A DNA stretch of 64,000 nucleotides from Protaetiibacter larvae (GTDB lineage: Bacteria > Actinomycetota > Actinomycetes > Actinomycetales > Microbacteriaceae), in contig NZ_CP043504.1 of assembly GCF_008365275.1 (NCBI RefSeq), forward strand, positions 1,240,001-1,304,000, written 5' to 3'. The notes beneath the pieces were generated by a model, which saw only the letters and a list, made by a program, of their open reading frames with translations, ran no database searches and had not been told where the DNA came from. Below are positions 17,129 through 25,812 of the stretch, one piece after another; position 1 is the stretch's first letter; every line of letters starts with the position of its first letter. Made by a program: the position numbers and the translations under genes.

Positions 17129-18370
17129 GTGCGTGTGACGCTCTTGCCGCGTGAGGCGGCCGCCCGCGTCATCACGGGCGCCATCGCCACCCTCGCCTGG
17201 TCGGCGGGCGCCACGGTGATCCTGCTCGTGATCCCCGTGCTCGTCGAGACGCTCATCCGGCGGGGGCATGCGGAGCTGCTGCCGGTGCCGATCATCCTGC
17301 TCGTGGTGATCCTGGGGGCGATCGCGGTGGCGCTGTGGCGGATGACGCCGCTCGTCGTGGTCGGCTACCTCGTGGTGGCGGGGGCGGCCACGATCGGCTA
17401 CGAGGTGTTTCTGCTCACCGCGGATCCCGGGCTGCTCGACCACGAGCTCTATCTCGTGAACCGTCCCACCCTCGCGCTCGTCTCGATCGGGGTCGCCGCG
17501 TCGTCGGCGCTCGGCGGCATCGTGTGGTGCCTGTTCGGCTTCTCGACGGCGGGCCTCGTGGCGATCACGGTCGCGCTCATCACCGACACCCCGGTGCGGC
17601 CCGGCTACGGCCCGGCGATGGTGCTGCTGATCGCGGTCACCCTGTACCTGACACTCTTCACGATCCAGGCCCGCCAGCGGCGGCGCCTGCCCCGCTTCGA
17701 CGAACTGGAGCGCGGCACGCGGCGGCTCGCGGCCTCCGCCGACCTCGCGCGGCGCACCACGGCGATCGTGCACGACACCGTGCTCAACGACCTCGCCGTC
17801 GTGATGAACGCTCCCGACACGCTCGACGAGCGCACCCGTGCGCGCCTGCGCGCGGATCTCGACACCCTCGAGGGCGGTGCCTGGATGCGCACCACCGAGC
17901 AGGTGGCGGTGCACGACAGCGAGCAGGCGCACATCCGCAACGAGTTGGCGCGGGTGGCGAGCGACTTCCGCTGGCGGGGGCTCACGGTCAACGTCACGGG
18001 TGTCGGACCGGGCATCTACGAGTACGCCCCCGGCGCCGGGGAGGCGCTCGTCGGGGCGTTGCGCGCCACCCTCGAGAACGTGCTCAAGCATTCCGGCACC
18101 GACTCGGCCGACGTCGAGGTGATGTACACCGACCAGGAGATCAGCTTCATGGTCTCCGATCAGGGGGTCGGCTTCGACCCCGCCCGGGTGGATCCGCAAC
18201 GCCTCGGCATCCGCACCTCGATCGTCGGGCGCATGGAGGATGTCGGCGGGCATGTGCGGGTCTGGTCGTCGCCGGGGATGGGCACCACGGTGCTCATCGG
18301 CGTGCCCGTCTCGAAGGTGCTCGAGCGCGGGCTGCCGTCGCGCCACCAGGAGTCCGACTATGGCGACTAA
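17129..18370 (+). CDS. Membrane histidine kinase with HATPase domain
   Basis: 413-residue sensor kinase. About six hydrophobic segments occupy residues 10-185. The dimerisation/phosphoacceptor helix carries His215 in AIVHDTVLNDL, like NarL-type kinases. The ATPase domain has an N-box (LRATLENVLKHSG), G1 (SDQGVGFDPARV) and G2 (GMGTTVLIG). The GTG start follows GAGGAGG. The next gene begins 11 nt before this stop and encodes a related but degenerate protein. No response regulator gene is adjacent, so the partner must be encoded elsewhere. Signal unknown. Confidence 0.88.
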   Translation: MRVTLLPREAAARVITGAIATLAWSAGATVILLVIPVLVETLIRRGHAELLPVPIILLVVILGAIAVALWRMTPLVVVGYLVVAGAATIGYEVFLLTADPGLLDHELYLVNRPTLALVSIGVAASSALGGIVWCLFGFSTAGLVAITVALITDTPVRPGYGPAMVLLIAVTLYLTLFTIQARQRRRLPRFDELERGTRRLAASADLARRTTAIVHDTVLNDLAVVMNAPDTLDERTRARLRADLDTLEGGAWMRTTEQVAVHDSEQAHIRNELARVASDFRWRGLTVNVTGVGPGIYEYAPGAGEALVGALRATLENVLKHSGTDSADVEVMYTDQEISFMVSDQGVGFDPARVDPQRLGIRTSIVGRMEDVGGHVRVWSSPGMGTTVLIGVPVSKVLERGLPSRHQESDYGD

Positions 18371-19492
18371 GCCCCCCAGCGCCTTCCTGCTGGCTGCACG
18401 CGATGTGGACCCGCTGAGCTGGTTCACCGGGCCCTACGTGCCGCTCGTCTTCGCGGTGTTCGTGTTCCTGTACGGCGGGCTGCTGTCGGTGTCCACCTGG
18501 AACGAGTCGGATGCGCCGGGGCTGCAGCTGCTCGGGGTGGCGCTCTGCACGATCGCGTGTCTGCTCATCCAGCTGCTCACCTCGCGACGCAACCGTTTCG
18601 ACTGGCAGTTGGGCGTGGTGGCGGTCGGTGTGGGCGGCTCGGGGCTCGTCGTGTCGGCGCTCGGCTACTCGCAGTCGGTGTTCCGCATCGACCTGTGGTG
18701 GGCGCCGTTCTGCTTCGCCCTCGTGATGGCGTGCCTCGCACCGTACCTGGCGGCCTGGCGGCTGCTCAGTTACGGGTTCATCGCGCTCGCCACGGCGGTG
18801 CCGGCGGCGTTCCTCATCGTGGATGCGCGGGTGCCCGACTGGGGGTCGGTCTCGGTGTTCCTCATGATCGCGACGCCGGTGGGGGTGGGCACGGCGGCCA
18901 CGACGGCCTTCTCGTACAGCGTCGTGCACCAGATGCTGCCGATCGTCGACAACCGCTCGAGCGCGGTCGTGTCGGAGCTGCTGGAGCTCGACCCCGCCGA
19001 CGAGGAGGCGGAGCGCGCGAGTCTCGCCCGCTACACGGCGCGGGCGGTGCCGTTCCTGCGGATGATCGCGGATCGCGGCACGGTCGTGCCGGCCGACCGT
19101 TCACTCGCGGGCGAGATCGCCCGCTACCTGCGCGACGACCTGGTCTCCCGCACCGATCTGGCGTGGCTCGGGCTGCGCGCCGACGACACCCGGGTCGTGG
19201 TGATCGACCCGGAGCGGCGCGCCGACGCCCTGCGGGCGCCGCAGCGCACCGCCATCCGGGATCTGGTGCGGGCGGTGCTGGACGACCCGGGCACCGACGC
19301 CACCACGATGCTCATCGAGCTGCGGGCGCGCGAGGACGGTTCGACGGCGGTCGCCATCACCCTCGACACCGAGCTGCCGGAGGGCCGGCGGGTGCGGCAC
19401 CTGGCCCCGTACTACTTCAACCTGCGGGGCGCCGTGACGGACATGCACATGGGGCGCGACGGCATCTCGTTCAGCGTGCCGCCGGAATACCA

Positions 19493-19496
<4 letters not shown>
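18360..19496 (+). CDS. Kinase-like membrane protein without a recognisable ATP-binding domain
   Basis: 378-residue protein with about six membrane helices between residues 20 and 190, followed by a soluble region of about 180 residues. The soluble region is laid out like a kinase output domain (LARYTARAVPFLRMI, a helical linker, then VIDPERRADALRAPQ and a mixed alpha/beta end). No phosphoacceptor His motif and no N/G1/G2 boxes are found. It overlaps the kinase gene by 11 nt, so the two are cotranslated and may form a heteromer. It could be a degenerate kinase acting as sensor or regulator; that is inference. Confidence 0.7.
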
Positions 19497-20521
<1,025 letters not shown>

Positions 20522-20557
20522 GGGGGTCCTCCTGGGCGGGACGGATGGGGTGGTCGC

Positions 20558-20788
20558 GTCGAGTCTAGAGGGGCGCGGGTGCGCGATGCCCTCACGGCCC
20601 GGGGAGGCGAGCTTCGCCTCCATCGCAAGTGCCTTCCGACCGTCGCGGACCACGACGTGGTCGATCTCGTGGTCGCCGTTCCGCGCGCGGAGGTGACCGA
20701 TCGCGGCCTCATCCGCCTCCACCGCGACGCGCACGCCGGGCAGGCCGGGATCGACGATCTCCGTCGGCGTCGACCGCGCGGCGGGTGA
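20558..20788 (-). pseudogene. Remnant of a DUF4143/AAA ATPase C-terminus
   Basis: On the minus strand the frame reads LPGVRVAVEADEAAIGHLR, then ARNGDHEIDHVVVRDGRK and ALAMEAKLASPG. This matches the pattern of the nuclease-like C-terminal domain of DUF4143 ATPases (R-x-G-x-EID-x-(I/V)VE...V-(A/I)-E-x-K). The AAA domain that should precede it is absent, and the catalytic V-E-V-K is altered to MEAK. The fragment runs out into fba leader sequence. Similarity is judged by eye. Confidence 0.5.
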
Positions 20789-20846
20789 CGTTCCGAGCCT
20801 GGGACACCTTGGGGGGCATCAAGCCCAAACAGTCATATCGCACGAA

Positions 20847-20890
20847 CTGAATCAGCCGATCAGCATGCTCTGAATCAGTCGATTCGCATG
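20847..20890. repeat. Two direct copies of a CTGAATCAG-containing element
   Basis: Copies at 20847-20867 and 20870-20890 match at 18 of 21 positions with a 23-bp period, about two DNA turns. Each begins with the palindrome CTGAATCAG. The patch is less GC-rich than the surroundings. It could be an old operator of the decayed locus. Confidence 0.5.
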
Positions 20891-21266
20891 AGTTCTGCCT
20901 GGAGACGGCTTGCGGCCGGGCGCCCCCTGCGCACGAATGCCATCACGGCGAGAAACACGAGCGGCAGGCCCAGTCGTGTGAGGGTGTTGGGGCCGAGCCC
21001 AGCAAGATCGTCGAGGTGCTGCCGCTCAGACACGCACCAGCTCATCGCGGGGACGAGGCGCTTCAGTGCTGCCATGACTCTCACCCGGATTCGAGAGCCT
21101 CCATCACACCCGGGGCGATTCGATCTGCTTGTCACGGCCCCCGATCCGCGAGGCGCAACGCAGCCTCCATCGCGCGCACGTCGCCGATGACGGCACCGGC
21201 GTTCCGCCGTTCTCGCTGGTCGATGGATCCGGTCTGCCGACGCAACTCCGCGGGATCTGCCTTGCG

Positions 21267-21282
21267 GAGTGAGCGCTCACTC
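21267..21282. promoter_or_regulatory. TetR operator (16-bp perfect palindrome)
   Basis: GAGTGAGCGCTCACTC is a perfect palindrome just upstream of the tetR -10 box. TetR-family regulators usually bind such sites and repress their own operon, here tetR plus the two ABC exporter genes. Confidence 0.8.
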
Positions 21283-21285
21283 ACT

Positions 21286-21291
21286 TAGGAT
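21286..21291 (+). promoter_or_regulatory. -10 element of tetR, leaderless spacing
   Basis: TAGGAT is followed by 6 nt and the GTG at 21298. The operator at 21267-21282 occupies the spacer between -35 and -10, so a bound repressor would block polymerase. Confidence 0.6.
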
Positions 21292-21297
21292 CGCGGG

Positions 21298-21891
21298 GTG
21301 CAGTTGCCCGCCGGATTCGCCGTGGTCAGGGAGCGGGCGCGTCCGCTGCCGCCCGACGACCGGCGCGAGGCGATCCTCGACGCGGTGCTGCCGGTGCTGC
21401 GCGAGCGCGGCCGCGACGTCACCAGCCGGGAGCTCGCCGAAGCCGCGGGCGTCGCCGAGGGCACCATCTTCCGGGCCTTCGGCGACAAGGACTCGTTGCT
21501 CGACGCCGGCCTGCAACGGCTGCTCGACCCCGCGCCGTTCCGCGGCGAGCTGCGCCGCATCCCGCACGACCTCCCCTTCGAAGACAAGCTCGCCGTGATC
21601 ATCGAGGCGCTGCGGGTGCGCTTCGGCGACGTGTTCCAGATCATGCGCCTCTTCCAGGTGGAGGGGCCGCCGCCGCGGCGCGCGCAGGCGGGCGAGGACT
21701 GGCTCGAGATCGTGCGCGAACTGCTGGAGCCGGATGCCGCGCGACTCGGCGTGCCGATCGACACGGTGGCCTGGTACCTGCGGCTCGTGGCCTTCGGCGC
21801 CTCCATTGAACCCTTCAACCATTTCCGGCCGTTCGACTCCGCCGAACTCGCTACCGTCATCGCACACGGCGTCGCCGTGGCGCCGCGCTGA
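21298..21891 (+). CDS. TetR family transcriptional regulator
   Basis: 197-residue repressor. The helix-turn-helix lies at about residues 20-65 (REAILDAVLPVLRERG, TSRELAEAAGVAEGTIFRAF, GDKDSLLDAG). The C-terminal ligand domain is variable. It precedes the exporter genes by 56 nt on the same strand and has a palindromic operator at its promoter, so it most likely controls an efflux pump in response to the pump substrate or another ligand. Confidence 0.93.
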   Translation: MQLPAGFAVVRERARPLPPDDRREAILDAVLPVLRERGRDVTSRELAEAAGVAEGTIFRAFGDKDSLLDAGLQRLLDPAPFRGELRRIPHDLPFEDKLAVIIEALRVRFGDVFQIMRLFQVEGPPPRRAQAGEDWLEIVRELLEPDAARLGVPIDTVAWYLRLVAFGASIEPFNHFRPFDSAELATVIAHGVAVAPR

Positions 21892-21947
21892 CCGCCGCAG
21901 ACACCACCCCACCGCTGACACCACCCCACCGAATCGAAAGAAGCACC

Positions 21948-23678
21948 GTGCTCGGCAAACTCCTCATCCGCTACCTGCGGCCGTACTGGCTGCTGCTGAT
22001 CGGCGTCGTCGTCTTCCAGGCCGCGCAGTCGATCGCCTCGCTGCTGCTGCCCGGCCTCAATGCCGACATCATCGACAAGGGCGTCGCCGTCGGCGACACC
22101 GGCTTCATCCTCTCCACCGGCGGCATCATGCTCGCGATCACCCTCGCGCAGATCATCTGCTCGGTCGTGGCCGTCTACTTCGGTGCGCGCGCCGCCATGG
22201 CGTTCGGTCGCGACCTGCGCGGCGCCATCTTCACGCGCGTCGGCGAGTTCTCCGAGCGCGAGGTCTCCACCTTCGGTGCGGCATCCCTCATCACCCGCAC
22301 CACCAACGACGTGCAGCAGGTGCAGATGCTCGTGCTCATCACCTGCACCATCCTGGTGTCGACGCCGATCCTCTCGATCGGCGGCGTCATCGCGGCGCTC
22401 GGCGAAGACATCACCCTCTCGTGGATCCTCGTGGTCGCGGTGCCCGTGCTGCTGCTCGCCGTCGGCCTCATCATCTGGCGCGCGGTGCCCTACTTCCGCA
22501 AGATGCAGACCCGCATCGACGCCGTCAACCGGGTGCTGCGCGAGCAGCTCACCGGCATCCGCGTCATCCGCGCCTTCGTGCGCGAACGCACCGAGATCGA
22601 CCGCTTCGGCGTCGCCAACGACGAGCTCACCGACACGGCGCTGCGGGCCGGCCGCCTGTTCGCCCTCATGTTCCCCGTCGTCATGCTCGTGCTCAACGTG
22701 TCGAGCGTCGCCGTGCTGTGGTTCGGGGCGTTCCGGATCGAAGACGGCGGCATGCAGATCGGTTCGCTGTTCGCCTTCCTCAGCTACCTCATCCAGATCC
22801 TGATGGCCGTCATGATGGCCACCTTCATGCTCATCCTGCTGCCGCGCGCCACCGTCTCCGCGAACCGGATCGGCGAGGTGCTCGACACCGAACCCTCGGT
22901 CGAACCGCCCGCGAACCCGGTCACCGAGCTGCACGGCGGCGAGCTGGAGCTGCGCGGCGCCAGCTTCCACTACCCGGGCGCCGAGCAGCCGGTGCTCACC
23001 GACATCACCTTCACCGCCCGCCCCGGCCAGACCACGGCCATCATCGGCAGCACCGGATCCGGTAAGACCACGCTCGTCAACCTGCTGCCGCGGCTGTTCG
23101 ACGTGACCGACGGCGCCGTGCTCGTCGGCGGGGTGGATGTGCGCGAGCTCGACCCGGACGTGCTGTGGAACAGCATGTCGCTCGTGCCGCAGAAGCCGTA
23201 CCTCTTCTCGGGAACCGTCGCATCGAACCTCCGCTACGGCAAGCCCGACGCCACCGACGAGGAGCTGTGGGCGGCCCTCGAGGTGGCCCAGGCGCGCGAC
23301 TTCGTGGAGGCCATGCCCGACGGCCTCGAGGCGCCCATCGCGCAAGGCGGCACCAACGTCTCGGGCGGCCAGCGCCAACGCCTCGCCATCGCCCGCGCGC
23401 TCGTCAAACGCGCCCAGATCACCATCTACGACGACTCGTTCTCGGCCCTCGACACCGCCACCGACGCCCGATTGCGGGCGGCGCTCGCGAGAGAGTTCGC
23501 CGACGTCACGACCATCGTGGTCGCGCAGCGCGTGTCGACCATCCTGAACGCCGACCAGATCATCGTGCTCGAGCACGGCCGGATCGTCGGCCGGGGAACC
23601 CACCAGGAACTGCTCGCCAGCTCGACGGAGTACGCCGAGATCGTCGAGAGCCAGCTGTCGATCGAGGAGGCCGCGTGA
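21948..23678 (+). CDS. ABC exporter half-transporter, degenerate-site subunit
   Basis: 576-residue TM-NBD fusion. Six helices lie within residues 1-320 and the ATPase domain from about 335. Walker A is GSTGSGKT at 367-374 and the signature is SGGQRQRLAIARAL. Walker B ends YDDS, so Asp496 stands where the catalytic Glu should be. With the partner subunit it would form a heterodimer with one weak and one active site, as in BmrCD or TM287/288. The ATG follows GAAAGAAGC. It overlaps the next gene by GTGA. Lipid or drug export is likely. Confidence 0.93.
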   Translation: MLGKLLIRYLRPYWLLLIGVVVFQAAQSIASLLLPGLNADIIDKGVAVGDTGFILSTGGIMLAITLAQIICSVVAVYFGARAAMAFGRDLRGAIFTRVGEFSEREVSTFGAASLITRTTNDVQQVQMLVLITCTILVSTPILSIGGVIAALGEDITLSWILVVAVPVLLLAVGLIIWRAVPYFRKMQTRIDAVNRVLREQLTGIRVIRAFVRERTEIDRFGVANDELTDTALRAGRLFALMFPVVMLVLNVSSVAVLWFGAFRIEDGGMQIGSLFAFLSYLIQILMAVMMATFMLILLPRATVSANRIGEVLDTEPSVEPPANPVTELHGGELELRGASFHYPGAEQPVLTDITFTARPGQTTAIIGSTGSGKTTLVNLLPRLFDVTDGAVLVGGVDVRELDPDVLWNSMSLVPQKPYLFSGTVASNLRYGKPDATDEELWAALEVAQARDFVEAMPDGLEAPIAQGGTNVSGGQRQRLAIARALVKRAQITIYDDSFSALDTATDARLRAALAREFADVTTIVVAQRVSTILNADQIIVLEHGRIVGRGTHQELLASSTEYAEIVESQLSIEEAA

Positions 23679-25678
23679 GCGCCGCAGACGAGACCCCGGT
23701 GCCGGAGAACGAGGCCGCGGAGCGTCGCACCCCGCGGCGCGGACCCGGCGGAGGCGGCGGACCCTTCGGCGGCATGGGCATGCCCGCCGAGAAGTCGATG
23801 AACTTCGGCCCCTCCGCCAAACGGCTCATCGGGCGGCTGCGGCCCGACCGCGCGCTCGTGATCTTCGTGATCCTGCTCGGGGCGATCTCCGTCGTGCTGA
23901 GCGTGCTCGGGCCCAAGGTGCTCGGCAACGCGACCAACATCATCTTCGAGGGCGTCATCTCCGCCCAGCTGCCGGAAGGCGCCACCAAGCAGGACGTCAT
24001 CGACGGGCTCATCGCGGCCGGCAACACCCAGCAGGCCGAGATGGTGCAGGGCATGAACCTCAACCCCGGCCACGGCATCGACTTCAACGCGCTCATGATC
24101 GTGCTCGGGATCGTGCTGCTGCTGTACGTGGTGTCGTCGGTGTTCATGTGGCTGCAGGGCTACGTGCTCAACGGCATCACCCAGCGCACGGTGCTGCGGC
24201 TGCGGCGCGACGTGGAGGACAAGATCCACCGCCTGCCGCTCAGCTACTTCGACAAGCAGCCGCGTGGCGAACTGCTCAGCCGCGTCACCAACGACATCGA
24301 CAACATCTCGCAGAGCCTGCAGCAGACCTTGAGCCAGCTGCTCACCTCCCTGCTCACGGTGGTCGGCATCCTCATCATGATGTTCTGGATCTCGCCGCTG
24401 CTCGCGGTGATCGCGATCATCGCCGTGCCGCTCACCCTGGGCATCACGGTCGTCATCGCCAAGCGCTCCCAGAAGCTGTTCGTGGCGCAGTGGACCCACA
24501 CCGGCACCCTCAACGCGCAGATCGAGGAGGGGTACACCGGGCACGCGCTCGTCAAGGTGTTCGGCCGCCACAAGGAGGTCGAGGCGCGCTTCGACGCCAA
24601 GAACCAGGAGCTGTACCAGGCGAGCTTCGGCGCCCAGTTCATCAGCGGCATCATCATGCCCGCCACGATGTTCGTGGGGAACCTCGTCTACGTCGGCATC
24701 GCCGTCGTCGGCGGCCTCATGGTGGCGAACGGCTCGCTGCGGCTGGGCGACGTGCAGGCGTTCATCCAGTACTCCCGCCAGTTCACCCAGCCGCTGTCGC
24801 AGCTCGGATCGATGGCCAACCTGCTGCAGTCGGGCGTCGCCTCCGCGGAGCGCGTGTTCGAGCTGCTGGATGCCGAGGAGCAGAGCGCCGACCCGGTGCC
24901 CGCGTCCTCGCCTCAGCACGGCACCGGCCGGCTCGCCTTCGAGAACGTCTCGTTCCGCTACGACCCCGAGAAGCCGCTCATCGACGACCTCTCGCTCGTG
25001 GCCGAGCCCGGGCAGACGGTCGCCATCGTCGGGCCAACGGGGGCCGGCAAGACCACCCTCGTGAACCTCATCATGCGGTTCTACGAGCCGGGCGGCGGGC
25101 GCATCACCCTCGACGGCATCGACACCCAGCAGATGACGCGCGACGACCTGCGCGGCCGCACCGGCATGGTGCTGCAGGACACCTGGCTATTCGGCGGCAC
25201 CATCCGCGACAACATCGCCTACGGGCGACCGGAGGCCTCGGAGGAGGAGATCCTGGATGCCGCGCGGGCCGCCTATGTGGACCGCTTCGTGCACACCCTT
25301 CCGGACGGTTACGACACGGTGCTCGACGACGAGGGCGGCAACGTCTCGGCGGGCGAGAAGCAGCTCATCACGATCGCGCGGGCGTTCCTCGCGAAGCCCT
25401 CGGTGCTCATCCTCGACGAGGCGACCTCCTCGGTCGACACCCGCACCGAGCTGCTCGTGCAACGGGCGATGAGCGCGCTGCGCAAGGACCGCACCTCGTT
25501 TGTCATCGCGCACCGGCTCTCGACCATCCGGGATGCCGACCTCATCCTCGTGATGGAGTCGGGCGCGATTGTCGAGCAGGGCACCCACGACGAGCTGCTC
25601 GCCGCACGCGGCGCCTACGCGCGTCTCTACGAGGCCCAGTTCGCCGCCCCCGTCGACTCCGACGACGCAGCCGCCTGA
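23675..25678 (+). CDS. ABC exporter half-transporter, catalytic-site subunit
   Basis: 667-residue TM-NBD fusion. A glycine/proline-rich cytosolic N-terminus of about 50 residues is followed by six helices and an unusually long first external loop (about residues 90-145, including SAQLPEGATKQDV). The ATPase domain has Walker A GPTGAGKT, a divergent signature SAGEKQLITIARAF in place of SGGQ, and canonical Walker B ILDEAT with Glu582. The divergent signature pairs with the degenerate Walker B of the partner, which is consistent with an asymmetric heterodimer. Confidence 0.93.
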   Translation: MSAADETPVPENEAAERRTPRRGPGGGGGPFGGMGMPAEKSMNFGPSAKRLIGRLRPDRALVIFVILLGAISVVLSVLGPKVLGNATNIIFEGVISAQLPEGATKQDVIDGLIAAGNTQQAEMVQGMNLNPGHGIDFNALMIVLGIVLLLYVVSSVFMWLQGYVLNGITQRTVLRLRRDVEDKIHRLPLSYFDKQPRGELLSRVTNDIDNISQSLQQTLSQLLTSLLTVVGILIMMFWISPLLAVIAIIAVPLTLGITVVIAKRSQKLFVAQWTHTGTLNAQIEEGYTGHALVKVFGRHKEVEARFDAKNQELYQASFGAQFISGIIMPATMFVGNLVYVGIAVVGGLMVANGSLRLGDVQAFIQYSRQFTQPLSQLGSMANLLQSGVASAERVFELLDAEEQSADPVPASSPQHGTGRLAFENVSFRYDPEKPLIDDLSLVAEPGQTVAIVGPTGAGKTTLVNLIMRFYEPGGGRITLDGIDTQQMTRDDLRGRTGMVLQDTWLFGGTIRDNIAYGRPEASEEEILDAARAAYVDRFVHTLPDGYDTVLDDEGGNVSAGEKQLITIARAFLAKPSVLILDEATSSVDTRTELLVQRAMSALRKDRTSFVIAHRLSTIRDADLILVMESGAIVEQGTHDELLAARGAYARLYEAQFAAPVDSDDAAA

Positions 25679-25685
25679 TGCCTTC

Positions 25686-25763
25686 CATGGCGCGGCTGGA
25701 GCCGTGACCCGGCGGCGGGGGAAACGCCTCCCGCCACGTGGTCGTAGCTCCAGCTGCGCCATG
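25686..25763. repeat. Palindromic repeat, family B copy 2
   Basis: Outer arms 25686-25702 (CATGGCGCGGCTGGAGC) and 25747-25763 pair over 17 bp with one G-T pair, around an inner GGCGGGGG/CCCGCC region. It lies between two genes running in the same direction. Confidence 0.8.
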
Positions 25764-25768
25764 TGCGG

Positions 25769-25788
25769 TACCGTGGGAGCGCTCCCAC
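25769..25788 (+). promoter_or_regulatory. -10 box and CelR-type operator of the cellulase gene
   Basis: The palindrome GTGGGAGCGCTCCCAC (25773-25788) contains TGGGAGCGCTCCCA, the operator known for the LacI-family cellulase repressor CelR of Thermobifida fusca. A TACCGT -10 box (25769-25774) overlaps its left edge, so binding should block transcription. In T. fusca cellobiose releases CelR. No lacI-type gene is in this window. Confidence 0.85.
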
Positions 25789-25812
25789 ACCGTCGTGGCC
25801 GCAAGGAGACCC

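Larger units (their letters stand above)
20522..21266. other. Gene-poor decayed interval
   Basis: About 745 bp without an intact recognisable gene. It contains the fba leader, a DUF4143-type remnant (20558-20788), a GC-poorer patch with a direct repeat (20847-20890) and scattered short frames. A 66-codon minus-strand frame (20875-21075) with one hydrophobic stretch (LPLVFLAVMAFV) and a 50-codon frame ending near 21131 (GAVIGDVRAMEAALRLADRG) look protein-like, but I cannot assign them to families. Confidence 0.6.

Noticed and set aside
21131-21283. Minus-strand 50-codon frame starting at the TetR operator
   Set aside because: The start codon lies within the operator palindrome, no ribosome site is visible and no family is recognised; it is described only as part of the decayed interval.
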